A stretch of 54,480 nucleotides of DNA, taken from assembly GCF_003818115.1 (NCBI RefSeq), contig NZ_RPOI01000022.1, positions 1-54,480 of the forward strand, in the 5' to 3' direction. Under the pieces are notes generated by a model. That model made no database searches. It saw only the letters and a list, made by a program, of their open reading frames with translations, and was not told where the DNA came from. Below, one piece after another: positions 20,704 to 32,047 of this stretch (its first letter is position 1; each line of letters starts with the position of its first letter). The DNA comes from Citrobacter youngae (GTDB lineage Bacteria > Pseudomonadota > Gammaproteobacteria > Enterobacterales > Enterobacteriaceae). A program made the position numbers and the translations under genes.

Positions 20704-22026
20704 TTACAGCGATTGATGCCGTGTCTCATGGGTTAACAGCAGCGCAATCAGCGTTAAAGCCGCCATCGATGCCAGATACGTACCGACCGCCGCCAGACCG
20801 TAGTTCCCCTGCAGCCATGCGGCAATATAAGGGGCAACAGAGGCACCGAGAATTGACGAGACGTTGTATGAGAACGACGCTCCCGTATAGCGCACTTCAG
20901 TCGGGAACAACTCCGGCAGCAGTGCCCCCATCGGGCCGAATGTCAGACCCATCAGGCTCAGGCCAAGCAACAGGAAAGCGAACACCAACACCGGATTGCC
21001 AGAACCGAGCAGCGGTTTAAAGGCAAACAGCGCAAACAGAATGATAAGCGTGGTGATGATGAGCATGCTCTTGCGACGACCAAACGCATCGGCCAGCAGG
21101 CCAGCCACTGGTACCATAACGCCAAAGCCAATAACCGCCATCATCAGCATCCACAACACTTCATTACGCGGCAGGCCAAGCCCTACGGGGGCTGCGGCAG
21201 TGCTGAACGTCATCGAATAGACGGTCATGATATAAAACAGTGTATAGGTCGCCAGCATGATGAATGTGCCAAGGATCGTCACACGAACATGTTTTGTCAG
21301 CAGAGTACCCAGCGGGATTTTCACCTGTTTTTTCGCTGCGGCGACTTTGGCAAATACCGGCGATTCGTGGAGAGAAACACGGACGTAGAGACCGATAATG
21401 ACCAGTACGGCAGAGAAGATAAACGGCACGCGCCAGCCCCAGCTCATAAACTGTTCGTCGGTCAACAGCCAGGAGAGCAACAGGAACGTGCCGTTAGCGA
21501 AGAAGAAACCGATAGGCGCACCCAACTGCGGGAATGAACCGTACAGCGCGCGTTTACGCGGTGGTGCGTTTTCCGTTGCCAGCAACGCCGCGCCGCCCCA
21601 TTCACCGCCCAGACCTAAACCCTGACCAAAACGCGCCAGCGCCAGCAGCAAGGGGGCGAAAATGCCGATTGTTTCATAGCCCGGCAGCAGGCCAATCACA
21701 ACCGTTGAAATCCCCATGGTGAGCAGTGAAGCAACCAGCGTGACTTTACGTCCAACACGATCGCCGAAATGGCCGAATACGGCGGAGCCGATCGGGCGGG
21801 CCACGAAGGCGATAGCAAAGGTAGCCAGCGACTGTAGTGTGGCCGCCGTGGGGTCACCCTGCGGGAAGAAGATGTGGGGGAACACGATCACCGCCGCGGT
21901 CGCGTAAATATAGAAGTCGAAGAACTCAATGGCAGTGCCGATGAGCGAAGCGACGACGACTTTATTGCGCGAATTGACCGGGGCGTGTTCTTGTTCGTTA
22001 TCGAGTGTTGTGGCGGTTGCTTGCAT
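20704..22026 (-). CDS. yhjE: MFS metabolite:H+ symporter YhjE
   Basis: This is an inner-membrane transporter of the metabolite:H+ symporter branch of the major facilitator superfamily, 440 residues as in E. coli. It shows GTAIEFFDFYIY near the N-terminus, the loop 2-3 motif GHFGDRVGRK and the loop 8-9 motif GLLADAFGRRK. Family members move small carboxylates and betaines; no substrate is known for YhjE. Confidence 0.93.
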   Translation of the reverse strand: MQATATTLDNEQEHAPVNSRNKVVVASLIGTAIEFFDFYIYATAAVIVFPHIFFPQGDPTAATLQSLATFAIAFVARPIGSAVFGHFGDRVGRKVTLVASLLTMGISTVVIGLLPGYETIGIFAPLLLALARFGQGLGLGGEWGGAALLATENAPPRKRALYGSFPQLGAPIGFFFANGTFLLLSWLLTDEQFMSWGWRVPFIFSAVLVIIGLYVRVSLHESPVFAKVAAAKKQVKIPLGTLLTKHVRVTILGTFIMLATYTLFYIMTVYSMTFSTAAAPVGLGLPRNEVLWMLMMAVIGFGVMVPVAGLLADAFGRRKSMLIITTLIILFALFAFKPLLGSGNPVLVFAFLLLGLSLMGLTFGPMGALLPELFPTEVRYTGASFSYNVSSILGASVAPYIAAWLQGNYGLAAVGTYLASMAALTLIALLLTHETRHQSL

Positions 22027-22326
22027 AATATTTTCTTATTTTGGGTCGAACGAAAGGCCATATTACGCACAGCAAAAGAGACATTTCAATCTGTAACAAA
22101 CTTTGAGATCGGTCAAAAATAGAGCAAAAAGTGGATAATTTTTAGGCTTGAGATTTCACTTCCATGAAATGCTTCACACAATTTAAAACTTAGTTGATAA
22201 AACTTGTTTTTGGTTAAATAAAAGTTACGTTCTGGATTTATTCACTAAATCGGTGAGAGCAGGCGGCATTATAATTGCCGGATGGCGCTGCGCTTATCCG
22301 GCAATTCACAACTAATCCGGCGGTGG
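22027..22326. other. Intergenic region upstream of yhjE
   Basis: This AT-rich gap of 300 nt lies between yhjD and yhjE, both on the minus strand. It holds a perfect REP palindrome at 22275-22303 (TTGCCGGATGGCG ... CCGGCAA). The promoter of yhjE should lie here, but I cannot fix it. Confidence 0.6.
22275..22303. repeat. REP element
   Basis: This single REP palindrome between yhjD and yhjE has perfect TTGCCGGAT/ATCCGGCAA arms. Confidence 0.85.
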
Positions 22327-23325
22327 CTATTGCGTTTTCCCCGGCATACGCGGGTCGTCTTTGTATTCCGCTGTGGCAATCCAGGCGGCGCAGAACAGGG
22401 TCAAACGCGCGAAGAAGTAAAAGAATGCCATCAGCCCAAGCACCGAACCAAACGCCGCGCCGGAGGGGGATTTTACCAACGATGGCAGCGTGTAGGTCAT
22501 GACGATCTTAATCACCTCAAAGCCAATAGCCGCAATAAATGTTCCGCGAATCAGCGCCTTCTTACGCGGTCGGTGACGCGGTAGCCGCCAGAAAATCCAG
22601 AAGAACAGCAAATAGTTGGCGAAAATGGAGATCGCCAGACCAATCAATCGCCACGCGGGTTTCAGCCACTCAATACCGTCGAGATACAGTGCCGAGATGA
22701 TCATTTGCTGGGCAGAACCGGCAATGGAGGTAATCGACAGCGTAACGATCAGCGCAATCAGCAATCCAATCAATGAGACAAAATCACGAAGGTATTTAAC
22801 CCATATTTTTTCCTGATCCTGCGGTGTGCGTTCCCAGAGGTCCCGCGACTGTGCACGAATCGCTTCGCGCAGGTTTCCCATCCAGTTAATACCAGAGTAG
22901 AGGGCGATGCCAAGCCCCACCAGACCCACGGTGGTACGTTGCTGAACGGCAGTATTGATGGTGTTTTTCAGCGTCGAGGCCAGCGTCGGATCGCTAACGT
23001 TGAGCAATATTTTGCTGAAGATATCCTGTAATAACGTGGGGTGTGAGGCGAGAATAAAACCGGCCGCCGCAAACGACACCATCAGGATAGGGATCATCGA
23101 CAGGAACGAGAAATACGTGATGGCTGCGCCAAACTGATTTCCCATTCGGTCATTAAAACGCTCTGCTGCGCGGATCAGGTGGGCGATAACAGGTTGACGT
23201 TGAATTTTTTCAGCGAAGGTCAGGGCAGTTTTCAACGCCTGGTTCGCTGTGGCGTTTTTCACCGGCGTTGTGGCGGTTTGCTGTTGTTCAGGCGTAGGGT
23301 GCTTTGCGTGGTGTTCCTGCGTCAT
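22327..23325 (-). CDS. yhjD: YihY/BrkB-family inner-membrane protein YhjD
   Basis: This polytopic membrane protein of 332 residues belongs to the YihY/virulence factor BrkB family. About six membrane segments follow a cytoplasmic N-terminal tail of some 60 residues. The family signature region FGAAITYFSFLSMIPI is present. In E. coli a point mutation in yhjD permits growth with lipid IVA-only LPS, hinting at a role in moving envelope lipids; its normal function is unknown. Confidence 0.92.
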   Translation of the reverse strand: MTQEHHAKHPTPEQQQTATTPVKNATANQALKTALTFAEKIQRQPVIAHLIRAAERFNDRMGNQFGAAITYFSFLSMIPILMVSFAAAGFILASHPTLLQDIFSKILLNVSDPTLASTLKNTINTAVQQRTTVGLVGLGIALYSGINWMGNLREAIRAQSRDLWERTPQDQEKIWVKYLRDFVSLIGLLIALIVTLSITSIAGSAQQMIISALYLDGIEWLKPAWRLIGLAISIFANYLLFFWIFWRLPRHRPRKKALIRGTFIAAIGFEVIKIVMTYTLPSLVKSPSGAAFGSVLGLMAFFYFFARLTLFCAAWIATAEYKDDPRMPGKTQ

Positions 23326-23395
23326 CCGATCGGTAGTCCTTATTTTGTTTACTCATGACATTATAGCCGCTCAGACCCACTTCCCGAAAAATGGG

Positions 23396-24301
23396 CTAAT
23401 CCACATAGTCTTTCATCACACCGGTCAACCATTCCATGAACAGATGTACCCGGCGGGAAAGGTTCCGGCGATGTGGATAGAGCAAAGAAACGGGCATGGG
23501 TTCGGCCCGATATTGCGGTAACACTTCAACCAGCGTACCGGCGCGAAGGGCTTCACGCACCCCGACGCGTGGTACCTGAATAATGCCCAGCCCGGCAAGA
23601 CATGCCGCATGATAGGTTTCTGTGCTGTTCACGGTCAGCATGCCGCCCGTTTTTACCCATGCAGTCCCATTGTCTGTAGCCACCTCGAAGCCCTGTGCGC
23701 GTGTTCCCAAATTGACCGAATAATGCACCACGGCATGTGAGGCCAAATCCTCCAGGCTTTCCGGATAACCAAAGCGGGCCAGATACTGTGGACTGGCACA
23801 GTTAATCTGCGTGAGTTTCCCCAGCGGTCGGGCAATCAGCCCCGAATCTTTCAGTGTGCCAACGCGTACGACGCAGTCGAAACCCTCACGAATTAAGTCT
23901 ACCAGGCGGTCACTGCTGCTGAGTTCAAGCTCCAGCCCTGGATACTGATGCAAAAAGACGGGCAGGCGGGGCATGACCAGATTTCTCGCCACGCCAACCG
24001 GCATATCGACGCGCAGCTTACCGCTGATACTGGCTGGATCGTGATGGAACAACCCATCCAGTTCATCCAGATTGCTCAACAGATCTTTTGCACGTTCGTA
24101 ATAGATCATGCCGTCTTGTGTGAGCTGAACGCGGCGGGTAGTGCGGTGCAGAAGCTGCGTACCCAGATGATTTTCCAGGGCCTGGATTTGGCGCGATACG
24201 CTACCTTTAGGAAGTCCAAGGGTGTCTGCCGCACGCGAAAAACTCTCCAGTTCTGCGACGCGGATGAACAACTGCATTGCGTGAATTTTATCCATTCCCA
24301 T
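23396..24301 (-). CDS. yhjC: LysR-family regulator, YhjC-like
   Basis: This is a transcription regulator of 299-301 residues (two ATGs, 24301 and 24295, are close together). The N-terminal winged helix-turn-helix has the LysR pattern (FIRVAELESFSRAADTLGLPKGSVSRQIQALE), followed by a LysR substrate-binding domain (GKLRVDMPVG onward). It resembles E. coli YhjC in length, position and N-terminus but diverges further along. It is transcribed away from the SDR gene at 24415, the usual layout for a LysR regulator and its target. Confidence 0.85.
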   Translation of the reverse strand: MGMDKIHAMQLFIRVAELESFSRAADTLGLPKGSVSRQIQALENHLGTQLLHRTTRRVQLTQDGMIYYERAKDLLSNLDELDGLFHHDPASISGKLRVDMPVGVARNLVMPRLPVFLHQYPGLELELSSSDRLVDLIREGFDCVVRVGTLKDSGLIARPLGKLTQINCASPQYLARFGYPESLEDLASHAVVHYSVNLGTRAQGFEVATDNGTAWVKTGGMLTVNSTETYHAACLAGLGIIQVPRVGVREALRAGTLVEVLPQYRAEPMPVSLLYPHRRNLSRRVHLFMEWLTGVMKDYVD

Positions 24302-24414
24302 GCCCTATTGTTGTTCTGAATGAAACAGTAATGCGCAATTAGCGATATTTATTGTTCTTCTACCACCTAATAAGCTTTGTCTCAATCATCACAACATCTG
24401 AAATGAGGTTTCTT

Positions 24415-25173
24415 ATGACGCAACGTATCGCATTAGTGACCGGTGGCGGTCGTGGGCTCGGTAAAAACGCGGCACTTAAGCTGGCGAACAAAGGAATAGG
24501 TATCGTCCTGACGTGGAACAGCAATGAAAAAGAGGCGCAGCAGGTTGTGGATGAAATTCGGCAATCTGGTGGAAAAGCAGCGGCATTACCGTTAAATGTC
24601 GGGGATATTTCAACTTTCCCATCCTTCGTTGAACAGATGAACCACACCTTAAAGGCACAGTGGCAAAGCGAAGGGTTTGATTATTTATTGAACAACGCCG
24701 GAATCGGCATTACTGCGCCGTACTCTGCATTCACCGAAGCGCAATTTGACCAATTGCTGAGCATCCAGTTTAAGGGGCCATTTTTCCTGACGCAGAGTCT
24801 TCTTCCGCTGATGAACAAGGGGGGAAGGATCCTCAATGTCTCGACCGGCCTGGCGCGTTTTGCTCTACCGGGCTACAGCGCCTATGCCGCCATGAAAGGG
24901 GCGATGGAAGTGCTTACCCGGTATCAGGCTAAAGAGTTGGGGGAACGCGGTATTACGGCAAATATTATTGCGCCGGGCGCGATTGAAACTGATTTCGGCG
25001 GTGGGAACGTGCGTGATAACGCGCAACTGAATGCATATATTGCCTCGCAAACGGCGCTGGGACGCGTCGGGTTACCGGATGATATCGGTGATGCCATCGC
25101 CGCGTTGCTCAGCGATGAACTCGCCTGGATGACTGCACAGCGTATTGAGGTATCTGGCGGGATGTTCCTGTAA
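24415..25173 (+). CDS. Short-chain dehydrogenase/reductase
   Basis: This is a classical SDR oxidoreductase of 252 residues using NAD(P)H; the substrate is unknown. It has TGGGRGLG at about 9-16 (dinucleotide binding), NNAG, a catalytic Ser in NVSTG and the YAAMK tetrad (YxxxK). I choose ATG 24415 because GAGG lies 6 nt upstream; ATG 24403 is a poorer option. I do not recall this gene next to yhjC in E. coli K-12, so it is probably an accessory gene controlled by the divergent LysR protein. Confidence 0.87.
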   Translation: MTQRIALVTGGGRGLGKNAALKLANKGIGIVLTWNSNEKEAQQVVDEIRQSGGKAAALPLNVGDISTFPSFVEQMNHTLKAQWQSEGFDYLLNNAGIGITAPYSAFTEAQFDQLLSIQFKGPFFLTQSLLPLMNKGGRILNVSTGLARFALPGYSAYAAMKGAMEVLTRYQAKELGERGITANIIAPGAIETDFGGGNVRDNAQLNAYIASQTALGRVGLPDDIGDAIAALLSDELAWMTAQRIEVSGGMFL

Positions 25174-25181
25174 CGTGCAAC

Positions 25182-25221
25182 GTGCTTATTCAATAGGCTG
25201 CGGTAGCTGTTGAATGAGCAC
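25182..25221 (+). terminator. Hairpin after the SDR gene
   Basis: A 12-bp stem GTGCTTATTCAA/TTGAATGAGCAC (one G-U pair) begins 8 nt after the stop. There is no T run, so its role is termination aid or 3'-end protection. Confidence 0.5.
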
Positions 25222-25539
25222 TTAATGCTATATTGTAATTTGTAACATATTTATTATTTTTTCAGGATATCTTATTTTTAGCTAAAAATGTATTCTCTGA
25301 AAATTAATATTAATAAGGAATTCTGACCCTCGATAAATGAGGAATGTCTCAGAAATCTATCCTGTTCTGCCCGCTTTGTGTAATCCTTTTTCTTGAGCTG
25401 TAACTATTCATAACTCTTGCTTTTTTATTCTTCGCTTATCGGTAGAATGACCCCTGCCAAATGGTGAGTTATTATTTTTCCTCGTGAAGAATACCCTTTC
25501 GCGTCTCAAGACTACTATTTTTTAGACGGAGAGTTAATA
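25222..25539. other. AT-rich region upstream of yhjB
   Basis: No gene is seen. The sequence is AT-rich and should hold the yhjB promoter and leader; GGAG at 25529-25532 is the yhjB ribosome binding site. Confidence 0.5.
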
Positions 25540-26142
25540 ATGCAGGTAATAATGTTTGACAGGCAGTCAATATTTATTCATGGAATGAATATAAGTTTGC
25601 AACAACGAATTCCAGGAGTGAATGTTCAGGGTGTCAGTCAGGCAGATGACCTTTGGCAAAAACTGGAAAATACCCCAGATGCGCTGCTCATGCTGGACGG
25701 TGATCTCGACGGTGAGTTTTGCTGCAGCTTGCTGCAACAGATTGCACACTCTTTTTCAACGGTGAAGGTGCTGATCTCTGCCACTGATTGCAGTAAGAAA
25801 TGGCTGCAGGATGTGACGCAATTAAACGTGTTGGCCATTGTGCCGCGTGACTCTGATGCAGAAACCTTTACTCTGGCGCTTAACAGCGTTGCGATGGGCA
25901 TGATGTTTCTTCCCAGGGATCACTTAGCGACAAACGATAGCAGTCGGCAAAATATAAAAACATTAAGCGCCCGCCAGCGGGAGATCCTGACCATGCTGGC
26001 GGCTGGTGAGTCAAATAAACAAATTGGTCGGCTGTTAAATATCAGTACCGGAACGGTAAAAGCCCACCTTGAGTCACTTTATCAGCGCCTGGAAGTTAAA
26101 AACCGTACTCAGGCGGCAATGATGTTAAATGAATTTCTATAA
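25540..26142 (+). CDS. yhjB: LuxR/FixJ-type transcription regulator YhjB
   Basis: This is a 200-residue DNA-binding protein, the same length as E. coli YhjB. Residues 1-120 form a receiver-like domain, and the C-terminal LuxR helix-turn-helix is clear (LSARQREILTMLAAGESNKQIGRLLNISTGTVKAHLESLYQRL). In the receiver part the phospho-acceptor region is atypical (LMLDGDLDG), so response to a kinase is doubtful. Targets are unknown. Confidence 0.92.
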   Translation: MQVIMFDRQSIFIHGMNISLQQRIPGVNVQGVSQADDLWQKLENTPDALLMLDGDLDGEFCCSLLQQIAHSFSTVKVLISATDCSKKWLQDVTQLNVLAIVPRDSDAETFTLALNSVAMGMMFLPRDHLATNDSSRQNIKTLSARQREILTMLAAGESNKQIGRLLNISTGTVKAHLESLYQRLEVKNRTQAAMMLNEFL

Positions 26143-26160
26143 TTGATATTTATTTCACGG

Positions 26161-26511
26161 TCAGACGCTATCTGGCTGTGAAATATTAACCGGCCACCTT
26201 TCTGCGTGACAAAAGCGCGTTATCCCAACACTTAGCATCCACGCAATAAAGACTTCTTGTTGAAACGGGTCGTTAAGCTGAGGTTTATTTGTGCGTATTA
26301 ATGCTTGGCAGATATCCAGATCTGTGAGCAGCAGGGATTCTGCCTGCGCCATTGAAATGGGGGCAACAAAGGTTTCATCGGGTGTAATTTCATGCCCGTA
26401 GCCAATGACCCATACACCATTTTTATCCTGATACTTTTCCAGCGACAGGCCCTGCCATTGCTTGATAAATGCAATACCGGCGGAGGTAAAATGAGCGGCG
26501 CAATGCGGCAT
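26161..26511 (-). CDS. Small degenerate phage-lysozyme-like protein (GH24)
   Basis: This is a 116-residue protein resembling the N-terminal part of phage lysozymes (AFIKQWQGLSLEKYQDKNGVW, then IGYGHE). The catalytic Glu of the FEG motif is Gln20 (one base change) and the following active-site Thr is Val35, so muralytic activity is unlikely. It is also shorter than normal GH24 enzymes and lacks a signal peptide. I take ATG 26511; an open frame extends to 26640 but lacks family similarity there. It is convergent with yhjB and may be a phage remnant or a repurposed peptidoglycan-binding protein. Confidence 0.7.
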   Translation of the reverse strand: MPHCAAHFTSAGIAFIKQWQGLSLEKYQDKNGVWVIGYGHEITPDETFVAPISMAQAESLLLTDLDICQALIRTNKPQLNDPFQQEVFIAWMLSVGITRFCHAERWPVNISQPDSV

Positions 26512-26923
26512 AATGATTTCTCTTAAAAGAAAAACAGTATAAAGATAATTATCAGCAGACGTAGTTGCCATATGGCCATTTTTGGCCATAAACGCCTTAC
26601 GACTTAAGGGGCGGCATTCACGTTTTAACCGGCTAAACATCCTGTCATCTCAGGCACTTTTCCCGATATGCTATTGCGTATCGCCAGGCATAACCAGTCA
26701 CCCTCCGTCATTGAGGGGCAGTCGCGCTGTTTTCAACACCGACACGGATTTATCTCCAGAATAAATTTCAATGATTTTGCCGTTGTCACTGCAAAACGCA
26801 TTTATTTGTTATATGAATGTGTTCTAGTCTACAGCGGCACAATTCTGCGCTGTGCCACGTTTATAAAAAGATAATGAAATACATCGTGAGGCCGCACCTT
26901 TCTGGGCTCTTTTAGGGAAGATA
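26512..26923. other. Intergenic region between the lysozyme-like and STY4199-like genes
   Basis: This is a divergent gap with no supported gene. AT-rich blocks near 26770-26880 precede the plus-strand gene and should hold its promoter; the short open frames on either strand have no recognisable product. Confidence 0.5.
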
Positions 26924-28513
26924 ATGACCAATAGCGCGTTACAGGCGACATGTGCGCCATTTGAACACTGTTTGGGGATCATCCGTCAGGCGTCGGTGGA
27001 AATTTTGCTGCTGTTAGGCGTACATGTGGCAGAGGGCAAAGATCCGCGTTGGTTTCTGGAGCAACTCGATCAGGCCCGACTGAATCTGGGCGGTTGGGGG
27101 GCTGTCGCCAGACGCTTGCAGATGAATGATGCGCAACTCAGCCAGTTCACGTTGCGTTTACGCCATCTTCAACAGAGTGTGCCTCAGTATGAAAGCGGTC
27201 AGGATGTCAGTGAAAACCAGCTGATTTCCGCGCTGCGTTTTGTAGCAGCACTGGAGCAATTACGCCAGCAACAGCCGCTCCTGAACTATCAAACCGATAT
27301 CGACATCGGGGGGCAGGATGCGCAGATGCGGGCGCAGCGTCAGCTTCGCGCAATAGAGTTAACGCTCAAAGCCCTCGTCGCACGGGTATGGCCAGATCAG
27401 CATCCGCTAAACAGTTTTCTGAAGCAGCACTTTGGTGCCGAACGCTTGCGTCGCTGGTTAAAGCTGGGCGAAGGACGTGATGCGCTGGACGGCATGTTGT
27501 TTAGCGAACTGGCGTTGATGGTGGTCGATAAGAAACTATTTGTTCGCCACTTTACGCAGATTTTTAATGATACGTCAGTGTTGATGCTGTTTGTCGAACC
27601 GCGCTTAACGCTGCGAATGTTTCTGGATGATTGCCGACAGGCGCGAAACGCTGTCATTGCTCAGCAACCGCTGACGTCAGTACAGCTGATGCTGTTAAAT
27701 TACCAGTACCAACAAATTACGCATTCTGTGCAGCGAGCGTTTGAAGAGCGCCGAACGCGTATCAATCCTGCATCGTATCTGGAATCTGATGAGTCGACGG
27801 TTCGTCAATTCTGGGAAACGGCAAGGCAAAAAGACGAGCAGGCTGGAGGCGATAAAAAGGAAATTGCCGACAGTATCGATCCTCCTGAGAAGCGAGCGCA
27901 GCGTACGGCCGAAGAGCGCGAACAGCTGATTTCCGGCATGCTGTGGGTGGCTGTCGGTGTTATGGTTCTGGCGATCTCGCTGGGCGCTTTCTGGCTATTC
28001 AATGCACCTGCACCGCAAGCATCTTCAGGGCAAACTGTTGAGATAGTGCAGGAAGAGCCGCGGCGTGATGCGCCTTCTGCGCGAGAATCGGTGACCCGGA
28101 TGGGCATTACATGGGATACCTTTAATATGCGGGCGGCTATCGATCGCAACGATACCCGCGTCACGTCGCTGTTCCTGCAAGGAGGTATGGACTGGAAGCT
28201 GGCGTGGACGGAGCAGGCATTTTCCGCGGGGAACACCGCAGTTCTGAAGCTGCTGCTGCGGTATCCCTCACAGATGGATGAGGCTAAACCCTGCCAGCAG
28301 TTTATGACTACGCTCAGTCATGCCATGTCGAATGGCGCATCACTGACGTCACTGCATAAAAGCTACCTACAAAGTTTCTGCTCGACACCGGAGGTCGTTG
28401 CTCGTCAGCAGTATGATATGGAACAGGCCCAACTGCGTGTGCGCGCAGATCCAAATGCAGAGAACAAAAAATGGCAGAAAATCCACACCGCGCTGTACGA
28501 TGCCATTAACTAA
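26924..28513 (+). CDS. STY4199-like membrane protein with HEPN-like N-terminal domain
   Basis: This is a 529-residue protein of unknown function that I associate with the STY4199 family (Salmonella-type, HEPN domain). Residues 1-285 are helical; RNAVIAQ at 241-247 resembles the HEPN RNx4H motif with the His replaced by Gln. A charged linker (300-335) leads to one membrane segment (336-359). The C-terminal 170 residues contain an ankyrin-like stretch (AAIDRNDTRVTSLFLQGG ... NTAVLKLLLRY). The N-terminus has no signal, so the HEPN-like part is probably cytoplasmic. It sits between yhjB and treF, convergent with treF. Confidence 0.75.
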   Translation: MTNSALQATCAPFEHCLGIIRQASVEILLLLGVHVAEGKDPRWFLEQLDQARLNLGGWGAVARRLQMNDAQLSQFTLRLRHLQQSVPQYESGQDVSENQLISALRFVAALEQLRQQQPLLNYQTDIDIGGQDAQMRAQRQLRAIELTLKALVARVWPDQHPLNSFLKQHFGAERLRRWLKLGEGRDALDGMLFSELALMVVDKKLFVRHFTQIFNDTSVLMLFVEPRLTLRMFLDDCRQARNAVIAQQPLTSVQLMLLNYQYQQITHSVQRAFEERRTRINPASYLESDESTVRQFWETARQKDEQAGGDKKEIADSIDPPEKRAQRTAEEREQLISGMLWVAVGVMVLAISLGAFWLFNAPAPQASSGQTVEIVQEEPRRDAPSARESVTRMGITWDTFNMRAAIDRNDTRVTSLFLQGGMDWKLAWTEQAFSAGNTAVLKLLLRYPSQMDEAKPCQQFMTTLSHAMSNGASLTSLHKSYLQSFCSTPEVVARQQYDMEQAQLRVRADPNAENKKWQKIHTALYDAIN

Positions 28514-28551
28514 CGGCCCGATGCATTTCGTGGCATCAGGCTGTCAGACAT

Positions 28552-30507
<1,956 letters not shown>

Positions 30508-30521
30508 TTGATACTTATCAA
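30508..30521 (+). promoter_or_regulatory. FNR site of ccp
   Basis: TTGAT-N4-ATCAA is a perfect FNR box. Its centre lies about 41 nt before the start predicted from a TATGAT -10 at 30543-30548, the class II activator position. This agrees with FNR activation of E. coli yhjA. Confidence 0.88.
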
Positions 30522-30542
30522 AATAATAAATTCCCTACTTTC

Positions 30543-30548
30543 TATGAT
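30543..30548 (+). promoter_or_regulatory. -10 box of ccp promoter
   Basis: TATGAT is one base from consensus; the FNR box replaces the -35 element. Confidence 0.65.
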
Positions 30549-30628
30549 GGTTAAGTCTGATAAAGACTATGCACTCATTATTCTAATTTTTCTGGGTTAC
30601 AATAACTCACAACGGTGAGGGTAAAATA

Positions 30629-32023
30629 ATGAAAATCATTACCCGTCTTACCGCGATAGCCATAGCTGGCGTCGTGATTTGTTATTTTGGATTATCCGGT
30701 TATGTGTGGTATCACGATAATCAACGTAGTAAACAGGCAGATGTTCAGGCCTCTACGCTGGAAGAAAATAATAAAGTACTAGGGTTTTTACGCGAAAAAG
30801 GATGCGATTATTGTCACACGCCTTCAGCTGAATTACCTTTCTATTCTTCTTTTCCTGTCGCTAAGCAGTTGATGAATTACGATATTCAACTGGGATATAA
30901 ATCCTTCAATCTTGAAGCCGTGCGTGCGGCACTGGTCGCGGATAAACCCGTTTCGCAAAGCGATCTGAATAAAATTGAATGGGTGATGCAGTACGACACC
31001 ATGCCGCCAACGCGTTATACCGCGCTGCACTGGGCTGGCAAGGTAAGCGATACGGAGCGAGCAGAGATCCTGGGCTGGATTGCGAGACAGCGCGAGCAGT
31101 ATTACGCCAGTAACGATACCGCCGCGCAGCATCGTAATGAGCCTGTGCAGCCGATACCGGAAAATATTCCGACCGATGCCCGCAAAGTGGCGCTGGGCTT
31201 TACGCTTTACCACGACCCGCGTATTTCCGGTGACAGCACGATTTCTTGCGCGCACTGCCACGCCCTGAACGCGGGCGGCGTGGATGGTCGCAAAACGTCA
31301 ATCGGCGTAGGCGGCGCGGTTGGCCCTATCAATGCGCCGACGGTATTTAACTCGGTCTTCAACGTGGAACAATTCTGGGATGGTCGAGCACCAACATTGC
31401 AGGCGCAGGCAGGCGGCCCGCCGTTGAACCCTATCGAGATGGCGTCTAAATCCTGGGATGAAATTATCCAGAAACTGGATAAGGATCCGCAACTCAAACA
31501 AGAGTTTATCGCGGTTTATCCGCAGGGATTCAGCGGAGATAATATTACCGATGCGATTGCTGAGTTTGAGAAAACGCTGATTACGCCAAATTCGCCGTTT
31601 GATAAATGGCTACGTGGTGATGAAGCGGCGTTAACTGCCCAGCAGAAACATGGCTATCAGTTGTTTAAAGATAATAAGTGCGCGACCTGTCATGGCGGTA
31701 TTATTTTAGGCGGGCGTTCATTTGAGCCATTGGGTTTGAAAAAGGACTTTAATTTCGGCGAGGTCACTGCCGCAGATATTGGCCGCATGAACGTCACTAA
31801 TGAATTACGTGACAAGCTGCGTCAAAAAGTCCCTGGCTTGCGTAATGTTGCGCTGACTGCGCCTTATTTCCATCGCGGTGATGTGCCAACACTTGATGGT
31901 GCGGTAAAACTGATGCTGCGTTATCAGGTGGGTAAAGAACTGCCGCAGGAAGATATTGACGATATCGTGGCGTTCCTTGAGAGTCTGAACGGGGTGTATA
32001 CGCCGTATATGCAGGGTAAATAG
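30629..32023 (+). CDS. ccp: Triheme cytochrome c peroxidase Ccp (YhjA)
   Basis: This quinol-linked periplasmic peroxidase lets cells use hydrogen peroxide as an electron acceptor without oxygen. It has 464 residues. An uncleaved N-terminal membrane anchor is at about 9-28. There are three c-type heme motifs: CDYCH (59-63), CAHCH (about 209-213) and CATCH (about 350-354), one more than classical diheme peroxidases, as in E. coli YhjA. It is divergent from treF with an FNR box upstream and a strong terminator after the stop. Confidence 0.96.
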   Translation: MKIITRLTAIAIAGVVICYFGLSGYVWYHDNQRSKQADVQASTLEENNKVLGFLREKGCDYCHTPSAELPFYSSFPVAKQLMNYDIQLGYKSFNLEAVRAALVADKPVSQSDLNKIEWVMQYDTMPPTRYTALHWAGKVSDTERAEILGWIARQREQYYASNDTAAQHRNEPVQPIPENIPTDARKVALGFTLYHDPRISGDSTISCAHCHALNAGGVDGRKTSIGVGGAVGPINAPTVFNSVFNVEQFWDGRAPTLQAQAGGPPLNPIEMASKSWDEIIQKLDKDPQLKQEFIAVYPQGFSGDNITDAIAEFEKTLITPNSPFDKWLRGDEAALTAQQKHGYQLFKDNKCATCHGGIILGGRSFEPLGLKKDFNFGEVTAADIGRMNVTNELRDKLRQKVPGLRNVALTAPYFHRGDVPTLDGAVKLMLRYQVGKELPQEDIDDIVAFLESLNGVYTPYMQGK

Positions 32024-32047
32024 ACTTTGCCCTGGTCCTGATTCGGA

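Noticed and set aside
26512-26640. N-terminal extension of the lysozyme-like protein from 26640
   Set aside because: The extra 43 residues show no similarity to GH24 proteins or a signal peptide; ATG 26511 fits the domain start better.
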